DNA of 46,540 nucleotides from a virus. The stretch spans positions 1 through 46,540 of IMG/VR virus record IMGVR_UViG_3300025151_000065. One strand, written 5' to 3'. The stretch's first letter is position 1, and every line of letters begins with the position of its first letter. Positions 13,904-21,749 of this stretch are shown here, piece after piece. Below the pieces are notes generated by a model. It did no database searches. It was given only the letters and a program-made list of their open reading frames with translations, and was not told the origin of the DNA. Made by a program: the position numbers and the translations under genes.

Positions 13904-14250
13904 TATTTCTTTTTAGTCCTAACTACTTTTACGACTTTTTTCTTAGGTTTTGACTTAGGTGCTTTACCACCAACCCAAGCTTCGTTAACGTCAGGCGTAG
14001 ACTTATCGTCTGCCTTATACGTTCCCTTCTTAGTCCTAGCCCTTTTTGGTTTCGGGGCTTCTTTAACTACTTCGGCTTCCTCAAACTTTTGAAGTTCTAC
14101 AGTTGCGTCTTTCATCTTTTCAGAAATAATATCTTCTTTCTTACTTTCTTGTGACAAGATATCTTTAGCTTGCTCGTAAGGGCTTTGACCCTTAGAGTCA
14201 GCTACTATTGGTCTTGTTCGTTTTCTTCTGAACCAGTCGAACCATCCCAT
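13903..14250 (-). CDS. Basic low-complexity hypothetical protein
   Basis: A 115-residue protein with a Trp/Arg-rich start (MGWFDWFRRKRTRPIVADSK), a charged middle and a Lys-rich C-terminus (KSKPKKKVVKVVRTKKK). The gene begins inside the preceding one (46-base overlap) with GGAGGAAGAGTC upstream. Mostly disordered by composition. It could be a DNA or polymerase accessory protein given its position directly before polA. Confidence 0.55.
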   Translation of the reverse strand: MGWFDWFRRKRTRPIVADSKGQSPYEQAKDILSQESKKEDIISEKMKDATVELQKFEEAEVVKEAPKPKRARTKKGTYKADDKSTPDVNEAWVGGKAPKSKPKKKVVKVVRTKKK

Positions 14251-14567
14251 GACTCTTCCTCCATATTATTATTAACATCACCTGAGTTGTTAAGAATATA
14301 CTCCTCAACAAGTATCAGATACCTACGTAAGTCACGGATATCGTCGAGTAAGCCAGCCTCACCTTTATAGACTTCTCCAGCTTCAAATACATCCCACCCA
14401 TGCTTTTCAGCTTGGTGCTCGATCCTATCGAACTTACGTGCCAACATCATGAAAGCACCCACGCCACCGCGTCGCCTCCACGAATTCCCATATGACTCTT
14501 CAGCTTTTTTAAGAGCTTGCAAGTCTAACTGCGCGATATCGCGCATATTTTCCCACTTATTTTCCAT
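14205..14567 (-). CDS. Nucleotide modification associated domain 1-like (DUF1599) protein
   Basis: A 120-residue protein with the block SYGNSWRRRGGVGAFMMLAR followed by KFDRIE and a C-terminal LLDDIRDLRRYLILVEEYIL. The order YG.SW, GG.G, RK.DR.E, DL..Y is that of the Nmad1/DUF1599 family. That family was named from its repeated presence beside DNA-base modification genes in phages. It probably binds or acts on nucleotides, but the reaction is not established. It overlaps the thymidylate synthase family gene, the strongest contextual support. Family call from memory of the pattern. Confidence 0.7.
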   Translation of the reverse strand: MENKWENMRDIAQLDLQALKKAEESYGNSWRRRGGVGAFMMLARKFDRIEHQAEKHGWDVFEAGEVYKGEAGLLDDIRDLRRYLILVEEYILNNSGDVNNNMEEESWDGSTGSEENEQDQ

Positions 14568-15606
14568 CGTTTCCTCCTTCTGTTTTAAGTGTCCAAGATA
14601 AATCTCTCTTTTTAATCCAATCGAAACAGGCTGTCATCCAGTCGTTCGGTAGTATTTTCATTACTTCTCTATATGCTTTTATATAGTCTCTTTCCCTATG
14701 TGCGTTAAAAGTCTTAACCATTGGGACTGCTATATTTTTAAAAGCTGGATTCACCCACGTATCATCATCGTATGAAGCCATATCTTCAGGGATAATATGG
14801 AAAAATCTATCTAGTTCCCAATCGAAAACTTTCGGGTCGGTAATGAAATTTGTATACGCGATACCATCTAACGCATCGTACGGGTTCTTTAAATTAGAAT
14901 AGTTCCATGGGTCTATCTCCACGCCTTTTACTCTTTCCCATACTTCGTTATGGTATACGTGGAAACTATCGCTAACTTGCCTATACGTTCCCATATCTAC
15001 TTTTAAATGAGCCGCTATATATTCTTGTAACATAGACATATGTACTGCGTTAGCGCCGTACGCTCCCCAAAGCATATCGTTAGAACGGTTACATACGGTC
15101 ATATGTAATTGTTTATCTCTTATTTTGAAATAGATACTCGTATTACAAGGCACGTCTTTACTGTTTCTTCCAAGGTCTTTATTCGCATCCCACATCTGTA
15201 AAACGCAACGTCTATCTTCTGGATTAGTTTGTAACATTTCTATAACAGATTTAATCTGGTCTTTATGAAAATAACTGCGCCACCTCCAACCGTACGCCCC
15301 CCATAAAGTCTCTCCGTCATCAGAAAAGTTCTCCATAGACTTAACGTATCGAGTTAAAGGTGCTAAGTCTTTACGACCTGCAAGCATCCATAAGCCTTCT
15401 ATAAAATGGAAAAAAGGATTAGCATCTCGTATCTTAAGAAGTAATACTCTTTCCCATGGTTTTTCATAAACTGTTGTTACAGGTTCAAGTGCCTCGTATG
15501 TCGTTCCGTTTCTGCTTTCTTGCTCGCGGAAGTTACGAGGGTCTTGGAATAAATCCAATCCCAATAATAGAGCATCGTTTACATTTCTTGCTCGAATTAC
15601 TTTCAT
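14557..15606 (-). CDS. Thymidylate synthase family enzyme (dTMP synthase or dUMP hydroxymethylase)
   Basis: A 349-residue member of the ThyA fold. It has the nucleophile Cys154 (DVPCNTSIYF), the phosphate-binding Arg174-Ser175 in CNRSND, Asp177, and the dUMP-recognising Asn186 in WGAYGAN (retention of Asn rather than Asp points to a uracil, not cytosine, substrate). A C-terminal DSFHVYHNE holds the usual H-x-Y. It converts dUMP with methylenetetrahydrofolate either to dTMP or, as in phages with modified thymine, to 5-hydroxymethyl-dUMP. The sequence cannot separate these two. Gene order next to the Nmad1-like and pyrophosphorylase-family genes favours hydroxymethylation, as inference. No fused domains. 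Confidence 0.88.
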   Translation of the reverse strand: MKVIRARNVNDALLLGLDLFQDPRNFREQESRNGTTYEALEPVTTVYEKPWERVLLLKIRDANPFFHFIEGLWMLAGRKDLAPLTRYVKSMENFSDDGETLWGAYGWRWRSYFHKDQIKSVIEMLQTNPEDRRCVLQMWDANKDLGRNSKDVPCNTSIYFKIRDKQLHMTVCNRSNDMLWGAYGANAVHMSMLQEYIAAHLKVDMGTYRQVSDSFHVYHNEVWERVKGVEIDPWNYSNLKNPYDALDGIAYTNFITDPKVFDWELDRFFHIIPEDMASYDDDTWVNPAFKNIAVPMVKTFNAHRERDYIKAYREVMKILPNDWMTACFDWIKKRDLSWTLKTEGGNDGK

Positions 15607-15824
15607 ATCGAATCGTGGTACGCGCCTGTTATTTCATTGATTAAAAAATGTAACTGTTCATCAGTTAGTTGAGGTAGTTTCTTTTTTAAAAACGCTATAG
15701 CCATTTCATAGCTTGCTGGAACTTTCAAAAAGAACGCAACTTCTAAAAACTGTGTGTAGTATATATCTACTATATCGCCGTATTGATCTAATAGATCAAT
15801 GGCTACATCACTCATTCCGCTCAT
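15603..15824 (-). CDS. Small hypothetical protein
   Basis: A 73-residue acidic, helical protein (MSGMSDVAIDLLDQYGDIVD and onward). It is between the pyrophosphorylase-family gene and the thymidylate synthase family gene, overlapping the latter by ATGA. Good AGAAAGGAGAAAAC site. No domain recognised; its placement makes it worth testing as an accessory of the modification pathway. Confidence 0.6.
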   Translation of the reverse strand: MSGMSDVAIDLLDQYGDIVDIYYTQFLEVAFFLKVPASYEMAIAFLKKKLPQLTDEQLHFLINEITGAYHDSI

Positions 15825-15836
15825 GTTTTCTCCTTT

Positions 15837-16721
15837 CTATATATCTTCTATTAACGGTAAATTTTCGTCATATTTATAAACACTTCGTGTTCGCCCCTCT
15901 TCATTAAGTATTCGAGAGTATTTATCGAATTCACAAAGCCCCCCTTCTATTTCCCTCATCTCAAACCGACTTAGATCGATTAAGTTAGGGTTAAGTCTTT
16001 CGCGAGATATTTCCCATAGCTCACGCATTTCATCGTTCCACGGATGGCTACGCCTAGAAAAATCTAAATCTCTGCCTGCTAACCTATTGAGTCCTCTCAT
16101 CGCTCCTGGACCAGCATTAGCCCATGTCAAAATATCTTTAGCGTCTCGTAATAGATAAGTATGGCGTAGGTCTGTTATAACTTCGTACGCCATGAATGGA
16201 CCCATGTATGGGTAATCACGCAAGATCTCCCAAGATTTCTCTAACGATTTGGTAGCAAGTATTTGGTCTACAAGTTTTTCTCTATCACCCCACATATGGG
16301 ATATACACTCTGCTACACCTGTCACCTTATCCATACGGTTCGGTGTTTTAACGATATACGCACCTGTTACCCATTTATCTTGTTTCGTTATTTCTTCGAT
16401 AGCTTTCTTTCTATCCCACTCGATATGTAAGTTATGGCGCACTAAAGTTCTTCCTGTCTCGATAAAATTAAACCAACGGAAAATTACAGTAGCCATTAAA
16501 ACTTCAGGATCATCGCGCCACACATTACGTATATGGCGTTTAAACCAACGAGTCGTTCTATCTTCTTCTCGAAACACCTGACAAAACTTAAACTTTTGTA
16601 AGATAGGATCATCTGTCCACGGTGGTTCGTGTCGTAATACTTCTTTATTAATACGAATGGTCTCCCGTTCGTGTATCCAATAGAAGTATAAATCGAGCCT
16701 ATCTCGTAGTTCGTGAATCAC
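15837..16721 (-). CDS. Alpha-glutamyl/putrescinyl thymine pyrophosphorylase family protein (HMUDK_hel / amino acid:DNA transferase type)
   Basis: A 294-residue protein, GTG start overlapping the methyltransferase stop as GTGA. Early signature FYWIHERETIRINKE, then PPWTDDPILQKFKFCQVFRE and EDRTTRW, is the hallmark of the aGPT-PPlase family (also called the 5-hmdU DNA kinase helical domain). Further on, GPFMAYEVITDLRHTYLL, WANAGPGAMRGLNRLAG (a helix-hairpin-helix-like GPGA.RG) and ALL-family C-terminal CEFDKYSR fit too. Family members are proposed, and some are shown in phage studies, to add an amino acid or polyamine to pyrophosphorylated 5-hydroxymethyluracil in DNA. Here it stands alone with no kinase domain fused. 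Recognition is by motif, and I am fairly sure of the family but not of the group attached. Confidence 0.85.
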   Translation of the reverse strand: MIHELRDRLDLYFYWIHERETIRINKEVLRHEPPWTDDPILQKFKFCQVFREEDRTTRWFKRHIRNVWRDDPEVLMATVIFRWFNFIETGRTLVRHNLHIEWDRKKAIEEITKQDKWVTGAYIVKTPNRMDKVTGVAECISHMWGDREKLVDQILATKSLEKSWEILRDYPYMGPFMAYEVITDLRHTYLLRDAKDILTWANAGPGAMRGLNRLAGRDLDFSRRSHPWNDEMRELWEISRERLNPNLIDLSRFEMREIEGGLCEFDKYSRILNEEGRTRSVYKYDENLPLIEDI

Positions 16722-17587
16722 TTCTTAACGAGCCTCCATGCACAGTTGTTAGCTATCTCAGGATAGAACACAGCCGCAGCCATTCTTAAAAACTGTTTAC
16801 CGAAACGTTCTTGTAATAATAACATTTGTTCTACGCTCCAGCCATTTTTATTTATTTGGTCATAATCCTTAGTAAAGTTATCCGCATTCATAGCTTTCTT
16901 TAATTTAGGCATCTGTATAAACGTACCTGTTACTGCTTCTATACGGAAGTTCCTTTCTAGTTCTTCTTTTAGTTCTTGAAAGCCCCACTCGTAGACATGA
17001 TCCTCGGGCAACTTATCGTTAGAACCGTCATGGTTAGGCGTTGATATATACGCGATGGCATCGGGTCGCATAACCCTTGCCGCCTCATCAAGCCAAGCAG
17101 GAACAAACTCTCTACCCATGTGTTCAATAACTTCTGTCGACCAAAAGAAATCTATACTTTCATCTGGTAGGTCTAGTATCGGATTAGTTGTTAAATCTTG
17201 TATACGTATCTCGCCGTTGAAGTTCTTAAACCAAGTAGAATCTTTTAGTTCTCCTCCGCCGTTTGACCAAAATGGATTTTCTAGTTCACAAGCTGGATCG
17301 ATATCGTAGCCATAATAAGAACGAATAACGTCAGACTTTTTGATAACATAAGCCTTATACAGTACTCTTAATGACCAACACTCACCACAACCTATTTCTA
17401 AAGTATCTAGTGGTCTACCTAATAATTTAGATTCTTCTATGGCTAGACTAGCTATCTTATCAAATCTACTCATATGAGCTAATTCATCAGGTCGCCAGTT
17501 TCCTAGAACACCCGCAGACGCTAAATCCATACGGGTATTTTTACTATCGTTTTCGTTAACTTTTAATTTTCTTCTTATAGATGACAT
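16718..17587 (-). CDS. Class I SAM-dependent methyltransferase
   Basis: Start chosen at ATG 17587, which has GGGAGG five bases upstream; the longer frame would use TTG. The 289-residue protein has motif I TLEIGCGECWS, an acidic motif II region with YYGYDIDP, a post-II IDFFWSTEVIEHMGREFVPA, and ARVMRPDAIAYISTPNHD. These identify a Methyltransf_23/11-type Rossmann methyltransferase. No DNA-methylase catalytic motif such as DPPY or PC is seen, so its target is more likely a small molecule, protein or modified base than plain adenine or cytosine. It overlaps both neighbours in the putative modification operon. Confidence 0.85.
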   Translation of the reverse strand: MSSIRRKLKVNENDSKNTRMDLASAGVLGNWRPDELAHMSRFDKIASLAIEESKLLGRPLDTLEIGCGECWSLRVLYKAYVIKKSDVIRSYYGYDIDPACELENPFWSNGGGELKDSTWFKNFNGEIRIQDLTTNPILDLPDESIDFFWSTEVIEHMGREFVPAWLDEAARVMRPDAIAYISTPNHDGSNDKLPEDHVYEWGFQELKEELERNFRIEAVTGTFIQMPKLKKAMNADNFTKDYDQINKNGWSVEQMLLLQERFGKQFLRMAAAVFYPEIANNCAWRLVKK

Positions 17588-18072
17588 GGTTCCTCCCACC
17601 AAGTTGGTTTATTTCTACCCTTTTCCCACTTAGCGTAGTGCTTTTCGTGGATACAGTAATCTCTGTATGCTTTAACAGGGTCTTCGTTTTTATATTGATC
17701 AGGCATTGCCTGTGCTACTGGTGTTATATCACCTACTTTTATATTTCTAGGTCTTCTACATAAAGGTCTTTCAAGTTTTACAAAACTAGCGTGTTCTTTA
17801 CCATACCTATATTTATATTCCTCACTCAATGCTAAGAAATGGTTCAACAACCACCAGTAATTACCACTAGATTCTCTAGCCCATATTGTGCACGGATGAT
17901 TCCAGTATGCTCGTTTGTAAAGTCCATTAGCATCTGCATAACCATCACCGTCAAGCTCTCTATGAGCGGTACATAACATCTGTGCTGTTTCCAATGGCAT
18001 CTTCACTAGCATCTTGTCAGGTTGTGCTCGTGCAGCAACTTCTGGATCTTCGTCAAAATAAAATATATTCAT
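17575..18072 (-). CDS. Conserved phage protein of unknown function
   Basis: A 165-residue protein starting MNIFYFDEDPEVAARAQPDK, with KMPLETAQMLCTAHRELDGD, then AYWNHPCTIWARESSGNYWW and EYKYRYGKEHASF. This order (a D-x-D-P start, KM.LET.Q.L..AHR, NHPC..W.R.S..NY.WL, RYGK.H.S) recurs in many phage and some bacterial proteins, but I know no established function. It is the promoter-proximal gene of the modification operon (promoter 18101-18130), with a strong AAAGGAGAGTT site. Conserved His, Cys and Asp residues could be catalytic. Confidence 0.75.
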   Translation of the reverse strand: MNIFYFDEDPEVAARAQPDKMLVKMPLETAQMLCTAHRELDGDGYADANGLYKRAYWNHPCTIWARESSGNYWWLLNHFLALSEEYKYRYGKEHASFVKLERPLCRRPRNIKVGDITPVAQAMPDQYKNEDPVKAYRDYCIHEKHYAKWEKGRNKPTWWEEPCHL

Positions 18073-18100
18073 AACTCTCCTTTCTAAAATAACAGATTTA

Positions 18101-18130
18101 ATTATCCTTTACTTTTAGTTGCAAAGTAAA
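18101..18130 (-). promoter_or_regulatory. Phage promoter, TTTACT-N18-GATAAT
   Basis: Minus strand: -35 TTTACT (18130-18125), 18-base spacer, -10 GATAAT (18106-18101). It sits between the UvrD-like helicase and the 18072 gene and would give the modification and polA operon its own transcription. Confidence 0.55.
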
Positions 18131-18137
18131 GAAGTTT

Positions 18138-19634
18138 TTATATCTGAAAGCAGCGCGTTGTTGCGGGCTCAATAAGGTACAAATTTTCTTTTGCCCTTGT
18201 AAGCCCAACATAAAAAACTCTATTCTCATCATCTGGGTTTTGTTGGTACGTTTTATAAACTCTGGTCGTTATATCCGTAAGTAAAACTACATTAGTTGCC
18301 TCACCACCTTTAGCGGCATGTATGGTCGATAACCTAATTCTAGGTTCTTTAGTAATTTTTTCCCCCCTACGGAGCATGGCTCGGATATAACTAATGTCTT
18401 TTGGACTTAAACCTGTAAGTGCATCGTACCAATCTCCGTCAGGTAACTCAGGAAAGCGTTCTCTGAGATCAGCTACGGTCATCGTTACGTCAATCTCTAA
18501 AACATCTAGGGAGTTAGCCTTACGAACTTTTACAAATTTTAACAGATTGACGCATTCTGATAGGGGTAAACTCTCTCCTTTTTGTAATCTTTGCCAATTT
18601 AGTACCGCTCTGACTTTTGATTCAGAAATACTAGGTCTGCCCTTCACTTCAAAAAACCAACCTTCGTTTCTACAGTGGTCGTCTATTTGTTCAAGTAAAT
18701 AATTAGTACGAGCAAGTACCAACCAGTCACCTTTTTCCATGTCAATTAATTCGATGGACGGTTCCCACCTAACTAAACCTGTTTCTTTTCTCGGTAGCCA
18801 TGATTTATGTATCCTGGATCTAACTTGATTTATACATCGACTCGCTAGTTCGTGAACAGCTGACGGTATGCGATACGACTGTTCTAATATCGTAGCGTGT
18901 GTTGCGTTCTTAATTAAATAATCTACGTCAGCTCCCGCCCATTTATAAATTGCTTGATCATCGTCACCAGCAACATAAACACGGTCAGCGTTTTCAATTA
19001 TCTTACGAACCACTGCCCACTGTAAGGGAGATAAGTCTTGAGCTTCATCTACAAAAACTGCTTCTAATTTAGGCACGTCGCCTTTTTCTAAAAACAGTTT
19101 TAACATATCTGTGTAATCTACTAACAACCTATCTTCTTTAAATAACTGTAATCCCCTAGCATAACGTTCTAACTCGAACCAACCCACTGCATCGTCAACA
19201 TCATGCCATTGATCTTCTAACGCCACCTGTCGCATACGGGCAAGGTTTTCTATAAACGCTAATCGATCATCGTGGCTCATACCGAACAGATGTCCTGAGT
19301 CTGTATTCGCCCCACCCGTTAGACGTAGATTTAAAATCTCATTTAGTTCTTTTATATCTTTTAGATCCATAACGCTTTCTTTAGAAAGCCCTAGTTGCCT
19401 AAACGCTAACGAATGGAGTGTGCGAAAGAAAGGTAAATCTTTTTGTGATAAATCAAACTTCTCCATAGCACGTTGCTTCCCTTCGTTTACAGCTTTTTTA
19501 GTAAACGTAAAGAAACCTATCCGTGTAGGATCTGTTCCTCTTTCTAGTTCATCCTCTATCAACCCTAGTAATGTGCTTGTCTTTCCTGTCCCTGGTGGTC
19601 CAAGAATCACTTGCGTATGGGCTGGAAGTGTCAT
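18138..19634 (-). CDS. UvrD/Rep-like superfamily 1 DNA helicase
   Basis: A 498-residue ATP-driven DNA helicase. Walker A GPPGTGKT at residues 12-19, motif II VFVDEAQDLSPLQW, motif III GDDDQAIYKWAGAD, and late motifs IHAAKGGEATNVVL (V) and RVFYVGLTRAKENLYL (VI) are all in place and in order. It is shorter than cellular UvrD because the accessory domains are reduced, as in other phage forms. Its start overlaps the AlkB-like gene by ATGA. Probably serves replication or repair fork unwinding alongside the AEP primase and PolA. Confidence 0.93.
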   Translation of the reverse strand: MTLPAHTQVILGPPGTGKTSTLLGLIEDELERGTDPTRIGFFTFTKKAVNEGKQRAMEKFDLSQKDLPFFRTLHSLAFRQLGLSKESVMDLKDIKELNEILNLRLTGGANTDSGHLFGMSHDDRLAFIENLARMRQVALEDQWHDVDDAVGWFELERYARGLQLFKEDRLLVDYTDMLKLFLEKGDVPKLEAVFVDEAQDLSPLQWAVVRKIIENADRVYVAGDDDQAIYKWAGADVDYLIKNATHATILEQSYRIPSAVHELASRCINQVRSRIHKSWLPRKETGLVRWEPSIELIDMEKGDWLVLARTNYLLEQIDDHCRNEGWFFEVKGRPSISESKVRAVLNWQRLQKGESLPLSECVNLLKFVKVRKANSLDVLEIDVTMTVADLRERFPELPDGDWYDALTGLSPKDISYIRAMLRRGEKITKEPRIRLSTIHAAKGGEATNVVLLTDITTRVYKTYQQNPDDENRVFYVGLTRAKENLYLIEPATTRCFQI

Positions 19635-20212
19635 AAACCTGTCCTGAACGTTAAGTTAATACGTTCGCCTACACCACGTAATGTAGGAACAGAATGAGTA
19701 GCAGACATCTGAGATGCTCCGTCAAAAATAATAACATCACCGTGACTTAACAAATAATTATTTAGTTTAATAACTTTAGCGTCTTCAGTATTTATCTCAC
19801 TGGTATTGCTTTTAGTTTTTATGCGGCGATCGAATTGCTTCCATTGAAAGATCCTAGGTTCACCAAACGAGATAGAAACTACAAGATCTTTTTGAGTAGG
19901 TACAGTATCAGAGTGATGTGGAATACCTATACGACCATTTTTATACATACCACATAAACAAAAAGTAAACTCTACATCTTGTCCTGTAATATTTTTAGTG
20001 TATTCCTCCGCCCCTTGTTTTATCCATTCCATGTTTTTTGTCCACGGATCAGGTTCATATAACTTGCCTGCATATTCGAAAGACTTCGTTCCGAACGCTC
20101 TAGTTGGTCTACCCTCTACAACCTTACCGTTAAAAACTCTTTGAGAAGGTGCGTCCCATTTTTCTATATACGGAACGTATTCCTTCATAGCGTCTTTGTT
20201 ATAGTGGATCAT
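19631..20212 (-). CDS. AlkB-like 2OG-Fe(II) dioxygenase
   Basis: A 193-residue protein of the AlkB family. Iron ligands are His100 and Asp102 (PHHSD) and His173 (SATHSVP). The C-terminal RINLTFR (184-190) is the AlkB-specific R-x-N-x-T-x-R that binds 2-oxoglutarate and substrate, and SISFGEPRIF and LLSHGDVIIFDG are also typical. AlkB enzymes oxidatively remove alkyl groups from DNA bases. In a phage with probably modified thymine, either repair or base oxidation is possible; repair is the default. ATGA overlaps join it to primase and helicase. Confidence 0.9.
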   Translation of the reverse strand: MIHYNKDAMKEYVPYIEKWDAPSQRVFNGKVVEGRPTRAFGTKSFEYAGKLYEPDPWTKNMEWIKQGAEEYTKNITGQDVEFTFCLCGMYKNGRIGIPHHSDTVPTQKDLVVSISFGEPRIFQWKQFDRRIKTKSNTSEINTEDAKVIKLNNYLLSHGDVIIFDGASQMSATHSVPTLRGVGERINLTFRTGL

Positions 20213-21732
20213 ATTGGATTCTCGTTAAACTCAGGTAAGTCGTGAGACTCGGTCTGAGTTTCGAATTCATGAATACACCACACGTTTACACCTCGACCTT
20301 TTATATTGAAGAAGTGAGGACTGCCTTCCATTTGTTTTAACTTAGCAGTAAGTTTATTTCTAGGATATTCTTTAAAGTTATTCCTATGTAGGTACTCCAT
20401 TAAGTCAGCTAATCTGAAATAAGTTTTACCCATATCTGTCCACGGCTTATGAAGTAGTAGTTCATCTTTTTCACGTGCAGGTCTTTCGGTACAAAACGTT
20501 TCTAGTAGCTCTAAGAAATGTCCTTCGGTAGAAGATTCTTTAGGCACCTCAACAACGGTTAGACTATCTAACAACTGCTGTATTATCTGTCTCCAAACGT
20601 TATCTTTTACCTTCGGTGGTATCTTATTTAAGGCGTCCATACATTTACGTTGGAACCTATTTTGATTTAATAAATCATCTGTTTCTAGTTCTAATCGTCC
20701 TCCTTCAACGTCTAAGAACCAGATAGGTGGATCACTATCCTGTTTAGTTAAGTTACTAAATAATGGCGTACCGCCGTTAGCTCCTATACCGTGTTTCCTC
20801 GTTCTACATAGAGGACTATTACAATGGCTCGCTATCGGCTGATCGTTACACCTGTAGAAATAATCTTTCCTTTTTAGTTGTTTTGTTATAGTTAAGACTT
20901 CTTGAGCACCTAATGGAGGTTGCATATATTCTAGGTTTACTTTCTCTAACCTAGTTTCCCACTCATCAGGATACTTCTTACGTAAGAATACGCCTACGTT
21001 AAACAAACCAGAATTACGAGTTCCTTTCGGAAAACCTTGAACAACTAAATGTTGTATGCATGGAGGTGATTGATCTAACCACTCGATTTTATCAACTAGC
21101 GGACTTGCCTCTAGCTTTTCTAGTTCGTCTACAGTTAAGGTAATTTCCTTAACTCTTTCTATAAATTCTTCAGGACTTAATGCCTGACCTTCTTTTCCAT
21201 ACCCATACCTAGTAGAGCTTTCTCCACCGAAATATGGCATATTTAATGTACTACCTCTGTCTCCCCTGTCTAATAACAACTGTGTTTGTTTAGGAAATAT
21301 CTCAGCCTGACCATATCCGATGGACGCGGCTAACTGCCTAAGTTTTCTTTGTAATAGTGACGCGGGTACTGGCTCTTCAATGAACAAGTATATGTGCGCT
21401 CCACCGCTCTTACTACGACATAGGACTAGAGGTAAATCGTGTTTAGCTAACTTCTTAGATAGCCCTTTGAGATCCAACTGATATTCATCAACATCAATCG
21501 CACCCCAAACACAAGCATTGTTCTCGTCAATCGGAACGAGCCCAATGCTTTGTTCACCTGACAGGTGGTTATTCCATAACTCAAGAATATCTTTTTCAGA
21601 TAACTCTTTAGATATAGTAACGTTTCGACCACCTGCTTTCCCATCTTCCCGTGATTCATTCGTAGCGGTAAAGGTTCCATATGCTTGTCGCAATCCAGCG
21701 TAACGTGTAGCAAATTCCTCTGCTAACGACAT
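20209..21732 (-). CDS. AEP-type DNA primase (TOTE-primase-like)
   Basis: A 507-residue protein. The N-terminal half carries archaeo-eukaryotic primase motifs: WGAIDVDEY (catalytic Asp80 and Asp82), then SGGAH (109-113), and later EIFPKQTQLLLD followed by GSTLNMPYFGG. This order (DxD, SGGxH, and the Pro-Gln-rich loop) matches the primase of TOTE-type systems and related phage primases. A CHC-like segment CNDQPIASHCNSPLCR near residue 290 could bind zinc. The C-terminal domain is not recognised. No helicase domain is fused; the separate helicases may supply it. Initiates DNA synthesis for PolA. Coupled to the AlkB gene by ATGA. Confidence 0.85.
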   Translation of the reverse strand: MSLAEEFATRYAGLRQAYGTFTATNESREDGKAGGRNVTISKELSEKDILELWNNHLSGEQSIGLVPIDENNACVWGAIDVDEYQLDLKGLSKKLAKHDLPLVLCRSKSGGAHIYLFIEEPVPASLLQRKLRQLAASIGYGQAEIFPKQTQLLLDRGDRGSTLNMPYFGGESSTRYGYGKEGQALSPEEFIERVKEITLTVDELEKLEASPLVDKIEWLDQSPPCIQHLVVQGFPKGTRNSGLFNVGVFLRKKYPDEWETRLEKVNLEYMQPPLGAQEVLTITKQLKRKDYFYRCNDQPIASHCNSPLCRTRKHGIGANGGTPLFSNLTKQDSDPPIWFLDVEGGRLELETDDLLNQNRFQRKCMDALNKIPPKVKDNVWRQIIQQLLDSLTVVEVPKESSTEGHFLELLETFCTERPAREKDELLLHKPWTDMGKTYFRLADLMEYLHRNNFKEYPRNKLTAKLKQMEGSPHFFNIKGRGVNVWCIHEFETQTESHDLPEFNENPI

Positions 21733-21749
21733 ATGTTCTCTCCTTTATT

